From the NCBI GenBank assembly GCA_013368445.1, contig JAACJO010000028.1:248001-312000 (forward strand): DNA of 64,000 nucleotides. Direction: 5' to 3'. A program made the translations under genes and the position numbers. Source of the DNA: Leucocoprinus leucothites. Taxonomy: Eukaryota > Basidiomycota > Agaricomycetes > Agaricales > Agaricaceae. The notes beneath the pieces were generated by a model. It worked only from the letters and a program-made list of their open reading frames with translations. It made no database searches and was not told where the DNA came from. Within the stretch, counting starts at the first letter, position 1; each line of letters begins with the position of its first letter. Shown piece by piece: positions 9,630-19,545 of the stretch.

Positions 9630-10671
9630 ATTTAAACTGCAACTCCGCCACCGGAGCGATTGGAATTAGCGCGAACAGCACGTGCAGTGCGTGATTCGGC
9701 CGCTTTGTTAGAGTGCCAGGTCCGGTCGAACCTGTTTCTCCAGAATGGACATTTGTTGTCATTAGCATGATGATCGCCTTTGCAATTAAGGCACTTGAAG
9801 TTCTCAAGGTGAGGACATGGGATACCATCAGGGGTGGCGTCACGAGGGGGTGAAGATTTGGGGTTAGCCTTACAACACCAGGCCATGGATCGGTGATTCT
9901 CGACGCGATGAGGGCCACCACAGATTTGGCATCGTGCGCCAAGGGCGCGACACGCATGAGTAGGGTGACCCCACCGCCAGCAGTTCCTACACTGGGCAAC
10001 ACCTGGATGCATACTGGTTGCACGAATAGTGCCGATATGGCGCCCGAAGTTGATAGTACGGTTAACCAACGTCTTGGCTTTGGTACCATTCTGAGAGTCC
10101 CAAATGTCAAACCACACAACGGCTGTGTCTGACTTCGGGGATGATTTCATAACGCGAGGGCGGGCAGCAAGGATTACATTTTCGAACAAAGACGATTGGC
10201 CAAGAGCTTGTTCGACAAAGGCGGGGGAAAGAGGATTGGATGAGTTAGATACCCAGTAAGGGACGCCAACGATTTTCAGAAAAGATTTGGATTGTGGGAG
10301 GCGAGGCTCGATAGGAATAGCGTCTCCCAGTTGCCAGGCTTTTTTAAGCCATGATTTAATGGTATCAAGGTCACTCGAAGAGGCGACACTCGAGGTGGCA
10401 ATAGAAATGCCATTATACGATTCGCGGACTGATTCAACGCGAAGTTTGGATTGGGCAGCAATGAGACCGCGGTTACAAAACTCGGATGCCTTGTTGAAGT
10501 CCTTAATACGATCGGCAATGATGTTGCCTTCGAAGGGGATGAGGACTTGTCGACGTGTGGGTCCGTGAGTCGTCATTTTTGGTTTAGCGCGTACAGCGCT
10601 TGTGATCGATGTCGGTTCAGGCGCTTGAGATTGAGCGCTACCAAAACCGGCCTTGTACATAGCAAGGACTT

Positions 10672-12862
10672 GCGCCCAACTATCTACTACAGGGAAACCG
10701 ATACCGCTACCGACTACACAAGAGCAAACAGCTGGGAATACATAATGGTCCTGTCCGAAACAATACACGAGACGACAGCAGACGGGGGCTTGGCATGTAA
10801 CAAATACAAAGAGACGAAACACAAACCGATATCACTGCAACAGGAGGCAGGCCTTGAGGATGGAGCCCACCCGGCAACCAGCGATGGGTGGGGGACGATG
10901 CGTTGGCACTAGGGAGCTCCCCCTAGGCCCGGGACCGACCAGCGGGACCGGAATGACTTTGCAGCCAATCCCAATCAAACCGGTGGCGCCAGAACGCGCA
11001 CTTGCGGTCAATAGCGGCATGTTCCTTGCCGCAGTTGACGCACTTGATGTGGGGACAGGGATCCCCGGCGGGTGTGGGCTGGATGGGGGGGTTAGCCTTC
11101 GGCGACCCCTTGCAGCAGGAGGAGGTGGTGCGGTGATTCTCGGACCGATGTGGCCCACCGCATTGTGAACACCTGAGGGCGCGGTTGCGACAGGTGGAGG
11201 TAGTGTGACCCCAACGCCAGCATCGTTGACACTGGGGGGTCCCGGGGTGAGCGCGCGCGGCCCTAATCATGGACTGCACACCGTCGAAGTTGAGGTATTT
11301 GCCGATCAGGCGCTTAGCGTTGGCGCCTGACTGAGAATCCCAAAGATCGACCCAAACGGTGGCGGTGTCGGCTTTGGCGGAGTTGCGCATGATGCGCACG
11401 GAGGATACATTAGCGAATGTCTCCTTGAAGGGAGACACGCGCATGCCATCGGTGACGTGTTGGGGAGTGGTGCGGACACCGTTCGTGTAGAAAGGGACGT
11501 CCAAGATCTTGAGGTAAGATCTGGACCTGGGGCGTCTGGTCTTCAGTGCAAACGGAGCGGTGAAGGCCGATGGGAGGGCGGACTCGATCACCGATGCCTC
11601 GGCATCGGTGGCGACGGAGCTGGTGTACAACGATATAGTGTTGTACGCCTTGGCAATGTTCTCGACGCGAAGAGAGCTCTTCGCGCGAGTGAGGGAATCG
11701 TTGAGAAGGCGCATGGCCTTGTGGTGGAGGTAGGTGATGTCACCGGCGTCGCCAGTGAAATCAAGGAAGAGTTGACGCCGGGTGGGGCCCGACGTGGTCA
11801 TGCGCGGCTTCTTTGCAGAAGGCGCATCAGCGAGGGCGGCCTGATGCATCGCAGCGACACGATCAGGCTCGAGGGTGGGGTGGGACTGGGCGAGCTTGAT
11901 AAGCGCTGCCGCAGAAGCCGGGGTGCGTGCAACCTCGGCGAATGACTTAGTCGCCGAGGGTGGGATGGGCGCTCGCTTAGGAGCGGGGGGCGCTTGGGTG
12001 GGCGCTTTGCCACTAGCGCGGGCCTTCGCAGGCGCCGGCTTGGGCGGTAGGGAGGGACGAGCCGGGGCGGGCCGACGTTCCGGGGGCGTTAAAGTGGGCG
12101 CCTTGGGGGAGCCCATGTCAATGTCACGTGGACCTGCTTTGTCAGCGGATCCGCGGGACGACTCGTGGTCGCCGTGTGGTTGATTAGGGCCGGTCGAAAA
12201 GCCCCCAGAGCGAAGAAAGGAGTCGACCGTAGGCCACCCCTGCTTCTGGAACAACGGAGTGAGCTGGGTATCGTCCCAGCCCCTCTTCCTGAATTCCCAC
12301 ATGCTCCCACAGACGTAGAGAGCAAACGAGCGTCAGGCCGAGTCGGTCATGACAGCGGCGGAATCGAGATTTGAGAGCCATTTCCCAAATCGACGAAGAC
12401 CTTCATAGGCAGCGAGGGCCTCCTCCTCCAAGTCGGGTCCGATGGAAGAGGGAGCAGAGGGGCCAGCCCGGGGTGCGATGGAGCCGCTGGGGGCAGCAGC
12501 AGAGGAGGGGCCTGCAGGGCTCAAGGCCACTGGAGGTTGAGAAGCAGGCGCGAGGGACGGAACGTCACCAGGCACCGGGCGGGGAGGTGACTCAAAGTCA
12601 GCCTCAGGGGGAGAGGACCGGGGTCCAGAGAAGCCGCGGACGTTGCGCGGGTCGTCGTATGGGTTGAGATGCTCGTCCTCGGACATCTCGGCGATGTTGA
12701 GCTCATCGTCGGAGGCGTTGACGGACTCAGTGGAGCGGGGCGGTGGCCGGTTGGCTTTGGATTTGCGTTTACCCATATCGCTAGTAGTAAACACAGTAGA
12801 ACTAGACGTCTTAAAACACCAAATACGAATAGATGGTGGTGGTAAGAGGTCAAGGAGGGATG
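10672..12862 (-). mobile_element. A1-3: gag-only element lacking hairpin and poly(A), nested in B-1 ORF1
   Basis: Duplication TAGCAAGGACTT at 10660-10671 and 12863-12874. The 5' end (12862) is complete. The 3' end stops inside the 3' UTR at ...GTAGATAGTTGGGCGC, just before the shared terminal hairpin, and has no poly(A). This is a genuine insertion that began its reverse transcription internally. Confidence 0.88.
10923..12776 (-). pseudogene. A1 gag-like protein, one premature TGA
   Basis: ATG at 12776. A single in-frame TGA at 12333-12335 separates a 147-codon N-terminal part from a 459-codon C-terminal part. This copy is a third gag subtype, with RNVRGFSGPRSSPPEADFES and EGLRRFGKWLSNLD in place of the commoner A1 blocks. 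The C-terminal region has the A1 SRSYLKILDVPFYTNG block and all three knuckles (CQRCWRWGHTTSTC, CSQCGGPHRSENH, CVNCGKEHAAIDRKC). Apart from the stop it looks recent. Confidence 0.85.
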
Positions 12863-13429
12863 TAGCAAGGACTTTGTCATAGGAGAGATCAGGGAAGGTG
12901 AGTATCATCTCTCGCATCTTAACCCCGTCGATGTTGGGTGGTGTGGAAGAAGATGCAGTAGGCTGGACACCCCGTCGGGCAGCATCAGCGAACGACGTCT
13001 TTTTATTGAAATGTTCCGTAAGGGGTTTGGTGGATGCCTTATGTTCAGGAACAGGGATGGGAAGCGGCATGTCAGGGGCGCTCTTGGGATTAAGTTTTGA
13101 TGACTGAGCCTGGCCATCAGAAGAAGGGCGCCCAACTGAACGCTCGAAATTTCCGTTTCCGTTCCTTGGAGTCACGTGATGGGAAAGTGGGGGAGGGGCC
13201 CGGGATACTCGGACAGAACTAACATTAGGTTTAGAAGACTTTACGTCATTCTTTGCCTTTTGTGAGTTTAACACAGACGATACGTCATGTGTTTTACCAG
13301 AAGACGATACGTCATCCTGGGGGATAGGAAGGGTGCCCTCAGCGGGAGGGGCTTGATCGATGTTCATGGCGTCGTTATCGATACGACCTATGGAGTTATT
13401 TTGTCCGACGACAATACTCAATCACGCTC

Positions 13430-13749
13430 CGATTGGAACATATCGTGAGAGGTTCTTCCCCCTCAAACAAATATCCTGTCGTTGTGGTTATCGCCTGGAA
13501 ACACGACATCACATTTTGTGCTATTGCCCCCTCTACCCCATCCGCACTCAATGGGTGCAATGTGCCTTTCCTCAATACGAGTTCCTGGTCGAATTCTTGA
13601 AAAAGAATCCGGCCGCTTTTGCTTTCACCAATCATGACACGCGTCCACTGCCGCATCAAGCCCTTGTGCCCGCCGAACCCAATGAAGGTGAACTATATTC
13701 TTTCATCTCCTCTTTTCTTTTTTCCTTTGAGTTCAACCTCTGTGTATAA
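13430..13749 (+). pseudogene. C-terminus of B ORF2 in chimera C1
   Basis: Resumes exactly where B-1 interrupted it and encodes the Cys/His motif (CRCGYRLETRHHILCYC), the FPQYEFLVEFLKKNPAAF segment and the ORF2 end EFNLCV with stop at 13747-13749. Followed by 62 nt of B 3' UTR before the next insertion at 13812. Confidence 0.8.
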
Positions 13750-13811
13750 CACCTCGTCCTGTAGTCTCTCTCGAGTCTTTTCTATTTCACTGGACTAATC
13801 GTATATAGTCT

Positions 13812-15858
13812 CATCCCTCCTTGACCTCTTACCACCACCATCGAAAGTTGGTGTTTGATTAGACGTCTAGTTTTCATTGTATTCCTACTCATTCTACATG
13901 GGTAAACGAAAGTCTAAGGCTAACCGGCCACCACCGCGCTCCACCGAGTCCGTCGACGCCTCCGACGACGAGCTCAACTTACCCGAGATGTCCGACGATG
14001 GATATCTTGACCCCTACGATAACCCTCTCAACGTGCGAGGGTTCTACGGTCCCTCCCAGGCTGACGTCTCGTCGCCTGGCCCCTCCCAGTCGATGGCTGA
14101 CGTCCCGTCGCCATCGCGCAAGGCGTGGTTACCTGTGTAGCCAAGGCCTCGCATGCTCTCAGCGGCGAGCTGCAGATGGGCAGCACGCTGATCACCTCAA
14201 ACTCCCTCAACACCAACGGCTGGGGGAATTTTGGAGAATTCCTAGGGAAGTTCGGCCATAGATTCTCGGCCGAGACCTCCCCTGAAGCGACGCGCGTCGT
14301 CCTCGAGGCGACCCATGGATCCGCTGAGTCAGCGGGTCCACGTGATTTCGACATGGGCTCCCCCAAGGCGCCCACTTTACCGCCTCCGGATCGTCGGCCC
14401 GCCCCGGCCCGTCCCTCCTTACCGCCCAAGCCGGCGCCTGCGAAGGCCCGCGCTAGTGGCAAAGCGCCTACTCAAGCGCCCCCCGCTCCTAAACGAGCGC
14501 CCATCCCACCTTCGGTGGCTAAGAAGTCGTTCGCCGAAGTTGCTCGTACCCCGGCGTCTGTGGCAGCGCTCATCAAGCTCGCCCAGTCCCACCCCACCCT
14601 CGAGCCCGATCGCGTTGCTGCAATGCATCAGGCCGCCCTCGCCGATGCGCCTTCTGTGAAGAAGCCGCGTATGACCACGTCGGGCCCCACCCGGCGTCAA
14701 CTCTTCCTCGACTTCACTGGCGACGCCGGTGATGTCACATATCTCCACCACAAGGCCATGCGCCTTCTTAACGACTCCCTCACTTGCGCGAAGAGCTCTC
14801 TTCGTGTCGAGAACATTGCCAAGGCGTACAACACCATCTCGTTGTACACCAGCTCCGTCGCCACCGATGCCGAGGCATCGGTGATCGAATCCGCTCTCCC
14901 ATCCGCCTTCACCGCCCCATTCGAGCTGAAGACGAGACGACCCAGGTCCAGGTCTTACCTCAAGATCTTGGACGTCCCCTACTACACGAGTGGCATCCGT
15001 ACCACTCCCCAACACATCACTGACCGTATGCGTGTGTCTCCCTTCAAGGAGACATTCGCTAACGTATCCTCCGTGTGCATCATGCGCAACTCCGCCAAGG
15101 CCGACACCGCCACTGTATGGGTCGACCTCTGGGACTCTCAGTCAGGCGCTAACGCCAAGCGCATGGTCGGCAAATACCTCCACTTCGACGGCGTGCAGTC
15201 TATGATCAAGGCCGCGCGCGCTCACCCCGGAACCCCCCAGTGTCAACGATGCTGGCGTTGGGGCCACACTACCACCACCTGTTGCAACCGCGCGCTCAGG
15301 TGTTCACAATGCGGTGGGCCACATCGGTCCGAGAATCACCGCACCACCTCCTCCTGCTGTAAGGGGTCGCCGAAGGCTAACCCCCCCATCCAGCCCACAC
15401 CCACCGGGGATCCCTGTCCCCATATCAAGTGCGTCAACTGCGGCAAGGAACATGCCGCAACTGACCGCAAGTGCGTGTTCTGGCGCCACCGGTTTGATCG
15501 GGATTGGCTGCAAAGTCATTCCGGTTCTGTCAGTCGGTCCCGGGCCTAGGGGGAGCTCCCTAGTGCCAACGCATCGTCCCCCATCCATCGCCGGCCGCCA
15601 GATGGGCCCTCACTAACCACAAGGCCTGCCACCAGATGCAGTGATAACGGTATATGTTTCTTCTTTGTATTTTACATGCCTAGCCCCCCCTTCTGCTGTC
15701 GACTCGAGTATTGTTTCGGACAGGACTTATTATGTATTCCCGATTGTTTACGTGTGCGTAGTCAGTAGCGGTACTGGTTCCATGTAGTAGATAGTCGGGC
15801 GCGGACTGCTATCGCGCACCGCATTATAAATTTGCGACCCCTCCGGGGTCGCGTTGAC

Positions 15859-15885
<27 letters not shown>
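13812..15885 (+). mobile_element. A1-4: gag-only element with internal deletion
   Basis: Complete 5' terminus at 13812 inside the C1 3' UTR, A1 3' UTR with the GACCCCTCCGGGGTC hairpin, and poly(A) 15860-15885. About 230 bp of gag is deleted at 14116-14118. Left flank is B 3' UTR, right flank is another A1 gag, and no duplication links them. Confidence 0.85.
13898..15549 (+). pseudogene. A1 gag with ~230 bp internal deletion and frameshift
   Basis: ATG at 13898 (MGKRKSKANRPPP). The Pro-rich repeats are cut after MADVPSPS and join out of frame to the segment VVTCVAKASHALSGELQ. From there the original frame is open to the stop at 15547-15549, with the RRM-like region and knuckles CQRCWRWGHTTTTC, CSQCGGPHRSENH and CVNCGKEHAATDRKC. 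The sequences meeting at the breakpoint share about 5 nt (ATCGC), suggesting slippage or a template jump. N-terminus and middle are of different subtypes, as in A1-1. Confidence 0.8.
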
Positions 15886-15889
<4 letters not shown>

Positions 15890-17205
15890 TGCCCAGGGAT
15901 GGGACACACTCGCGGATTTCGTACAGGATTGTGCCCACAGAGTCGTGGGGACCGGCCCTAATCGTACGCGCGTCGCCCATGAGGTGACCCATGGATCCGC
16001 TGACAAAGCGAGTCCACGTGACATTGATATGGGTTCCCCCAAGGCGCCCACTTTACCGCCCCCAGATCGCCGGCCCGCCCTCCTCTACCGCCCAAGCCGG
16101 CGCCTGCAAAGGCCCGCGCTAGTGGCAAAGCGCCCACTCAAGCACCCCCTGCTCCTAAACGAGCGCCTATCCCTCCCTCAGCGGCTAAGAAGTCGTTTGC
16201 TGAGATTGCACGCACCCCGTCGTCTGCGGCAGCGCTTATCAAGCTTGCCCAGTCCCACCCCACCCTCGAGCCCGATCGCGTCGCTGCGATGTATCAGGCC
16301 GCCCTCGCTGATGTGCCTTCTGCGAAGAAGCCCCGCATGACCACATCGGGCCCCACCCGGCGCCAACTCCTCCTCGACTTCACTGGTGGTGCCGGTGATG
16401 TCACCTACCTCCACCATAAGGCCATGCGCCTTCTCAACGATTCCCTCACTCGCACGAAGAGCTCTCTTCGTGTTGAGAACATTGCCAAAGCGTACGACAC
16501 AATCTCGTTGTACACCAGCTCCGTCGCCACCGATGCTGAAGCATCGGTGATCAAATCTGCTCTCCCATCCGCCTTCACCGCCCCATTCGAGCTGAAGACA
16601 AAACGACCCAGGTCCAGATCTTACCTTAAGATCTTGGACGTTCCCTACTACATGGGTGGTGTCCGTACCACTCCCAAAGACGTCACTGACCGCATGCGGG
16701 TGTCTCCCTTCAAGGAGACATTCGTGAACGTATCCTCCGTGCGCATTATGTGCAACTCCGCCAAGGCCGACACCGCCACCATTTGGGTCGACCTCTGGGA
16801 CTCTCAGTCAGGTGCTAACGCCAAGCGCCTGGTCAACAAATACCTCCACTTTGACGGCGTGCAGTCTATGATCAAGGCTGCCCCGGGACCCCCCAGTGTC
16901 AACGATGCTGGCGTTGGGGCCACACTACCACCACCTGTTGCAACCGCGCGCTCAGGTGTTCACAATGCGGTGGACCACATCGGTCTGAGAATCACCGCAC
17001 CACCTCCTCCTGCTGTAAGGGGTCGCCGAAGGCCAACCCCCCCATCCAGCCCACACCCACCAGGGATCCCTGTCCCCACATCAACTGCGTCAACTGCGGC
17101 AAGGAACATGCCGCAACTGACCGCAAATGCGCATTCTGGCACCACTGGTTTGATCGGGATTGGCTGCAAAGTCATTCCGGTTCTGTTGGTTGGTCCCGGG
17201 CCTAG
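15886..17205 (+). pseudogene. A1 gag, 5'-truncated, two frameshifts
   Basis: The frame reading AQGWDTLADFVQDCAHRV shifts near 16078 (about 10 nt lost in the Pro-rich linker), is restored to a long open stretch through GPTRRQLLLDFTG and SRSYLKILDVPYYMGG, and shifts again near 16880 where AAARAHPG is shortened. The zinc knuckles beyond that point are out of frame. The original stop position is 17203-17205. Confidence 0.8.
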
Positions 17206-17517
17206 GGAGAGCTCCCTAGTGCCAACGCATCGTTCCCTGTCCATCACCGGTCGCCGGATGCCTCACCAACCACAAGGCCTGCCACCAGATGCAGTGATAT
17301 CGGTATATGTTTTCCTTTTCTTTGTATTACATGCCTAGCCCCCTTCTGTTGTCGATTCGAGTATTGTTTCGGACAGGACTTCTATATGTATTCCCGGTTG
17401 TCTACTTGTGCGTAGTCGGTAGTGGTATCGATTCCATGTAGTAGATAGTCGGGCGCGGACTGCTATTGCGCACCGCGTTATAAATTTGTTGATTTTTTTT
17501 TTTAAAAAAAAAAAAAA
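15886..17517 (+). mobile_element. A1-5: 5'-truncated gag-only element, head to tail with A1-4
   Basis: Begins inside gag (TGCATGCCCAGGGATGG) directly at the last A of the A1-4 tail, continues through the A1 3' UTR and ends with T-rich then poly(A) sequence at 17504-17517. The direct tail-to-body join is what an end-to-end template jump of the reverse transcriptase would give. Confidence 0.8.
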
Positions 17518-17738
17518 GACAACTTGTGGACTTGTCAGATCAAGGGGGTGTGTCAGATGTGCTCTGGACAGTCTACAAGTATTTGTGATTGATTTGTTGA
17601 TGTTTGAACTTAGAGTTGATGCAGAGGTTGCTTAGTCAGTTGTAGATCACCTGACTGCATGTTCAACTCTCCTGTGGACGCTTTCTTGACTCTCAGTCAT
17701 TTACAGTTGTCCACAGGTGAGTACAAGTCTCTATCTTG
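17518..17738. other. unassigned sequence, left part of the non-transposon island
   Basis: No match to families A1, A2, B or the LTR. Contains a perfect 9 bp inverted repeat (CCTGTGGAC 17671-17679, GTCCACAGG 17709-17717) and one copy of a 25 bp direct repeat (17692-17716, second copy 17945-17969). No convincing ORF. Could be host DNA or a relic of another repeat. Confidence 0.5.
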
Positions 17739-17926
17739 TTTTTTTTTTTTTTTTTTTTTTAAATCAATGTATTTGTATAGCGGTGCTCGATTGCAGTCCA
17801 CTTTCAACTAAATATTACAAACAGTTGGTACACTACAGCAAGCTGGGGTACACAAAGCGGTCGAAGACCGCTTAAGACAAGGACTATACATGATTAGACT
17901 AGTAAAATAGAGAAGATTCAAGAGAA
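17739..17926 (-). mobile_element. B-2: 3' UTR-only fragment of B
   Basis: Poly(T) 17739-17760, then about 165 nt of B 3' UTR including the B hairpin (17855-17873) and the shared terminal hairpin. Duplication AAGTCTCTATCTTGTT at 17725-17740 and 17927-17942, partly ambiguous against the T run. A strongly 5'-truncated insertion. Confidence 0.9.
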
Positions 17927-17942
17927 AAGTCTCTATCTTGTT

Positions 17943-18053
17943 AACTCAGTCATTTACAGTTGTCCACAGATTCCTGTGTGAGTTGTGAGCTCCCTGGGCG
18001 ATTTCTCTGGTTTCTAGGACCTCCTACACGTCCCCTGTGCATCACCTTATAAC
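17943..18053. other. unassigned sequence, right part of the non-transposon island
   Basis: Continues the pre-insertion sequence after B-2 and holds the second copy of the 25 bp direct repeat (17945-17969). No ORF or known repeat recognised. Ends where B-3 begins. Confidence 0.45.
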
Positions 18054-19466
18054 AGCCCGAGATACTCGGATGGAACCAGCAATAGGTTTAGAAGACGTGA
18101 CGTCATTCTTTGCCTTTTGTGGGTTTAACACAGACGAGATGTCATGTGTTTTACCAGAAGACGAGACGTCATTCTGGGGAGTGGGAAAGATGCCCTCAGC
18201 GGGAGGGGCTTGACCGATGTTCATAGCATTGTGATCGATATGATCTGTTGGATTAGATTGCCCAACAACAATGCCAGGCGGAAATCGGGGGGTAGGGGTG
18301 GCTGAAGGGGATTTACGTACTTTCTTTCCCTTACCCTTACCCTGAGGAGGGGGGGAAGAATCAGTCATGGGAATATCAGACGGAGGGCTGAGGTACTGTC
18401 TTAGTGCTTTGATGATAGTGAGGCCGCTTTCGCCATTGATGGGTAAGTGGTCCCAGCCTGAATCAAACATAGAAGTTAATAGACAATAAATAGGTTCCCC
18501 CATTTGGGGAAACCTTGGGTCCTTTTCACCAGGGCCCGCGTTAAGGGCAACTTGATGTTTAAAGAAATTAGTAACATATTTAAGTGCTTCAAGCACTTTG
18601 AAGGCAGCTTCACCGATGAATAGAGTTTCTTCGGTGGCTGTGTTAGATGGATCCTTGAGATCCGGGAGCTGTGGCTGTGCAGGCCTAGATTCCTGCGGCT
18701 GTGTTATGACATCACCAGTGACATCATGTGTGACATCATGTGTGACGTCAGGTGTGACGTCAGGTGTGACATCATTCAAACTCGACGAACCGGCAAAGAA
18801 AGTAGCCGGAGTACCGGATAGCATAGGTTCTGCTGACTCAGCGGATCCATGGATCGCATGAGGCATCCTTAAGGTGGGTGGGGGTCCAAAAAACTGAGTG
18901 GTTGGTTCCCCATTGCTGATAATCCCATCCTCTTGGTCATTCCATGCGTCCCCGCAGGAGTTCAGATTGAGAGGATCTGGTCTTTTTAACTCACCTAGGA
19001 ATCCCTCACCATATGAACGGAAGGGGATAGGTGATTTGAAGCCATCATAGGCACTCATTGACACCGTTCTTGAAATGGCTTTAGGCGTGATATCCAATCG
19101 GCGAGCCTCACGAGCACGAGCTCGCTTAGCTCTCGACGACGGAGGAGGTGGAGTCCTAGGAGACGAATGCAAGGTTGCATGCAACAACGCAGTAGATGCA
19201 ATGATGGGGGAGGAAGGGGTAGAGGATTCAGATGAATCGGAATCTGTCTCACCGCTTTCTTTGTTGTTAGAGCCAGCTCTAGAAGGGGCATCAGATTTGG
19301 CGTTGTCATGAACAGAATGCCTGGTCGATTTGATAGAGAGAGAGGGCGATTTAGAGTGGTCGCGCTTGTGATTTGAGACATGTGTTTCAGTGTCGACAAT
19401 GTTAATGGGGTCCGAAGACGGCGGTGGGGTACCCTTAAGGTCAGCCCAGGGGGATGGTACAGTCAT
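18054..19466 (-). pseudogene. B ORF1, N-terminal ~470 aa
   Basis: Open from ATG at 19466 (MTVPSPWADLKGTPPPSS) to the break, where the frame runs into flanking DNA. Ser/Asp-rich acidic N-terminus, RAKRARAREARRLD basic patch, AIHGSAESAEP motif, a DVTPDVTPDVTHDVTHDVTG repeat (two units longer than in the other B copies), then helical AFKVLEALKYVTNFFKHQ. RRM-like region and knuckles are absent, so it is a fragment. Confidence 0.8.
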
Positions 19467-19545
19467 GATAGTATAATTCGTAGTCAGTTTGTATGTAGAC
19501 ACCGTCAAAGAAATCGATGATGGTGGTTAGAGGGAAAGGAGGATG
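18054..19545 (-). mobile_element. B-3: 5' segment of B, inverted relative to B-4
   Basis: The minus strand starts at 19545 with the B 5' terminus (CATCCTCCTTTCCC), a 79 nt 5' UTR and ORF1, and stops without poly(A) at 18054. It abuts a plus-strand B ORF2 segment (19546-23440). The arrangement inverted 5' segment then direct 3' segment plus poly(A) is the twin-priming pattern known from LINE-1, here with about 1.6 kb missing between the two parts. No clear duplication was found. Confidence 0.75.

Larger units (their letters stand above)
5467..13413 (-). mobile_element. B-1: autonomous-type LINE, 5'-truncated, intact ORF2
   Basis: Poly(T) 5467-5491 marks its poly(A) end. Perfect 16 bp duplication ATACTCAATCACGCTC at 5451-5466 and 13414-13429. 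Reading the minus strand from 13413: ORF1 from about its middle, ORF2, 184 nt 3' UTR, poly(A). A1-3 is nested inside its ORF1 (10672-12862). The 5' end of the LINE is missing, which is typical of incomplete target-primed reverse transcription. Confidence 0.92.
9632..13413 (-). pseudogene. B ORF1 (gag), 5'-truncated and split by A1-3
   Basis: Two open segments, 13413-12875 and 10671-9632, together give roughly the C-terminal 530 residues of ORF1: the region GTLPIPQDDVSSSGKTHDVSS, FADAARRGVQ, the conserved GPTRRQVLIPFEGN block, SKSFLKIVGVPYW, and three knuckles (CRNCWRWGHPTHAC, CQICGGPHRVENH, CLNCKGDHHANDNKC). No internal stop was found other than the insertion itself. The stop at 9632-9634 is separated by 2 nt from the ORF2 ATG. 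Because the N-terminal ~390 residues are missing, it cannot give a full ORF1 protein. Confidence 0.85.
626..13811 (+). mobile_element. C1: chimeric element, A1 gag 5' half joined to B ORF2 3' half (interrupted)
   Basis: The pieces are A1 gag 626-2374, B ORF2 2375-2622 and 5093-5466, then ORF2 C-terminus and the start of the B 3' UTR at 13430-13811. The gap 2623-5092 holds an A1 tail plus A2-1. The gap 5467-13413 holds B-1, bounded by a 16 bp duplication (ATACTCAATCACGCTC, 5451-5466 and 13414-13429). At 13812 another A1 starts inside the 3' UTR. The gag/ORF2 join at 2373-2375 has about 2 nt of shared sequence and no poly(A), as expected from template switching during reverse transcription. Confidence 0.8.

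Noticed and set aside
11457..11945. Long open frames opposite gag (also near 1358-2113, 4218-4667, 41920-42450, 37459-37896)
   Set aside because: They are complementary-frame shadows of GC-rich gag codons, recur wherever gag occurs, have no motif of their own and no separate conservation.
12333..13421. A 362-codon open frame apparently encoding one protein
   Set aside because: It runs by chance from truncated B ORF1 across the insertion edge at 12862 into the gag of A1-3. The two halves belong to different elements.
17670..17720. tRNA or tRNA-derived SINE in the unassigned island
   Set aside because: There is one 9 bp stem but no cloverleaf and no A and B box promoter sequences could be recognised.
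18708..18775. Short tandem repeats considered as a CRISPR-like array
   Set aside because: The 12 nt units lie in frame in ORF1, have no spacers, and the organism is a eukaryote.
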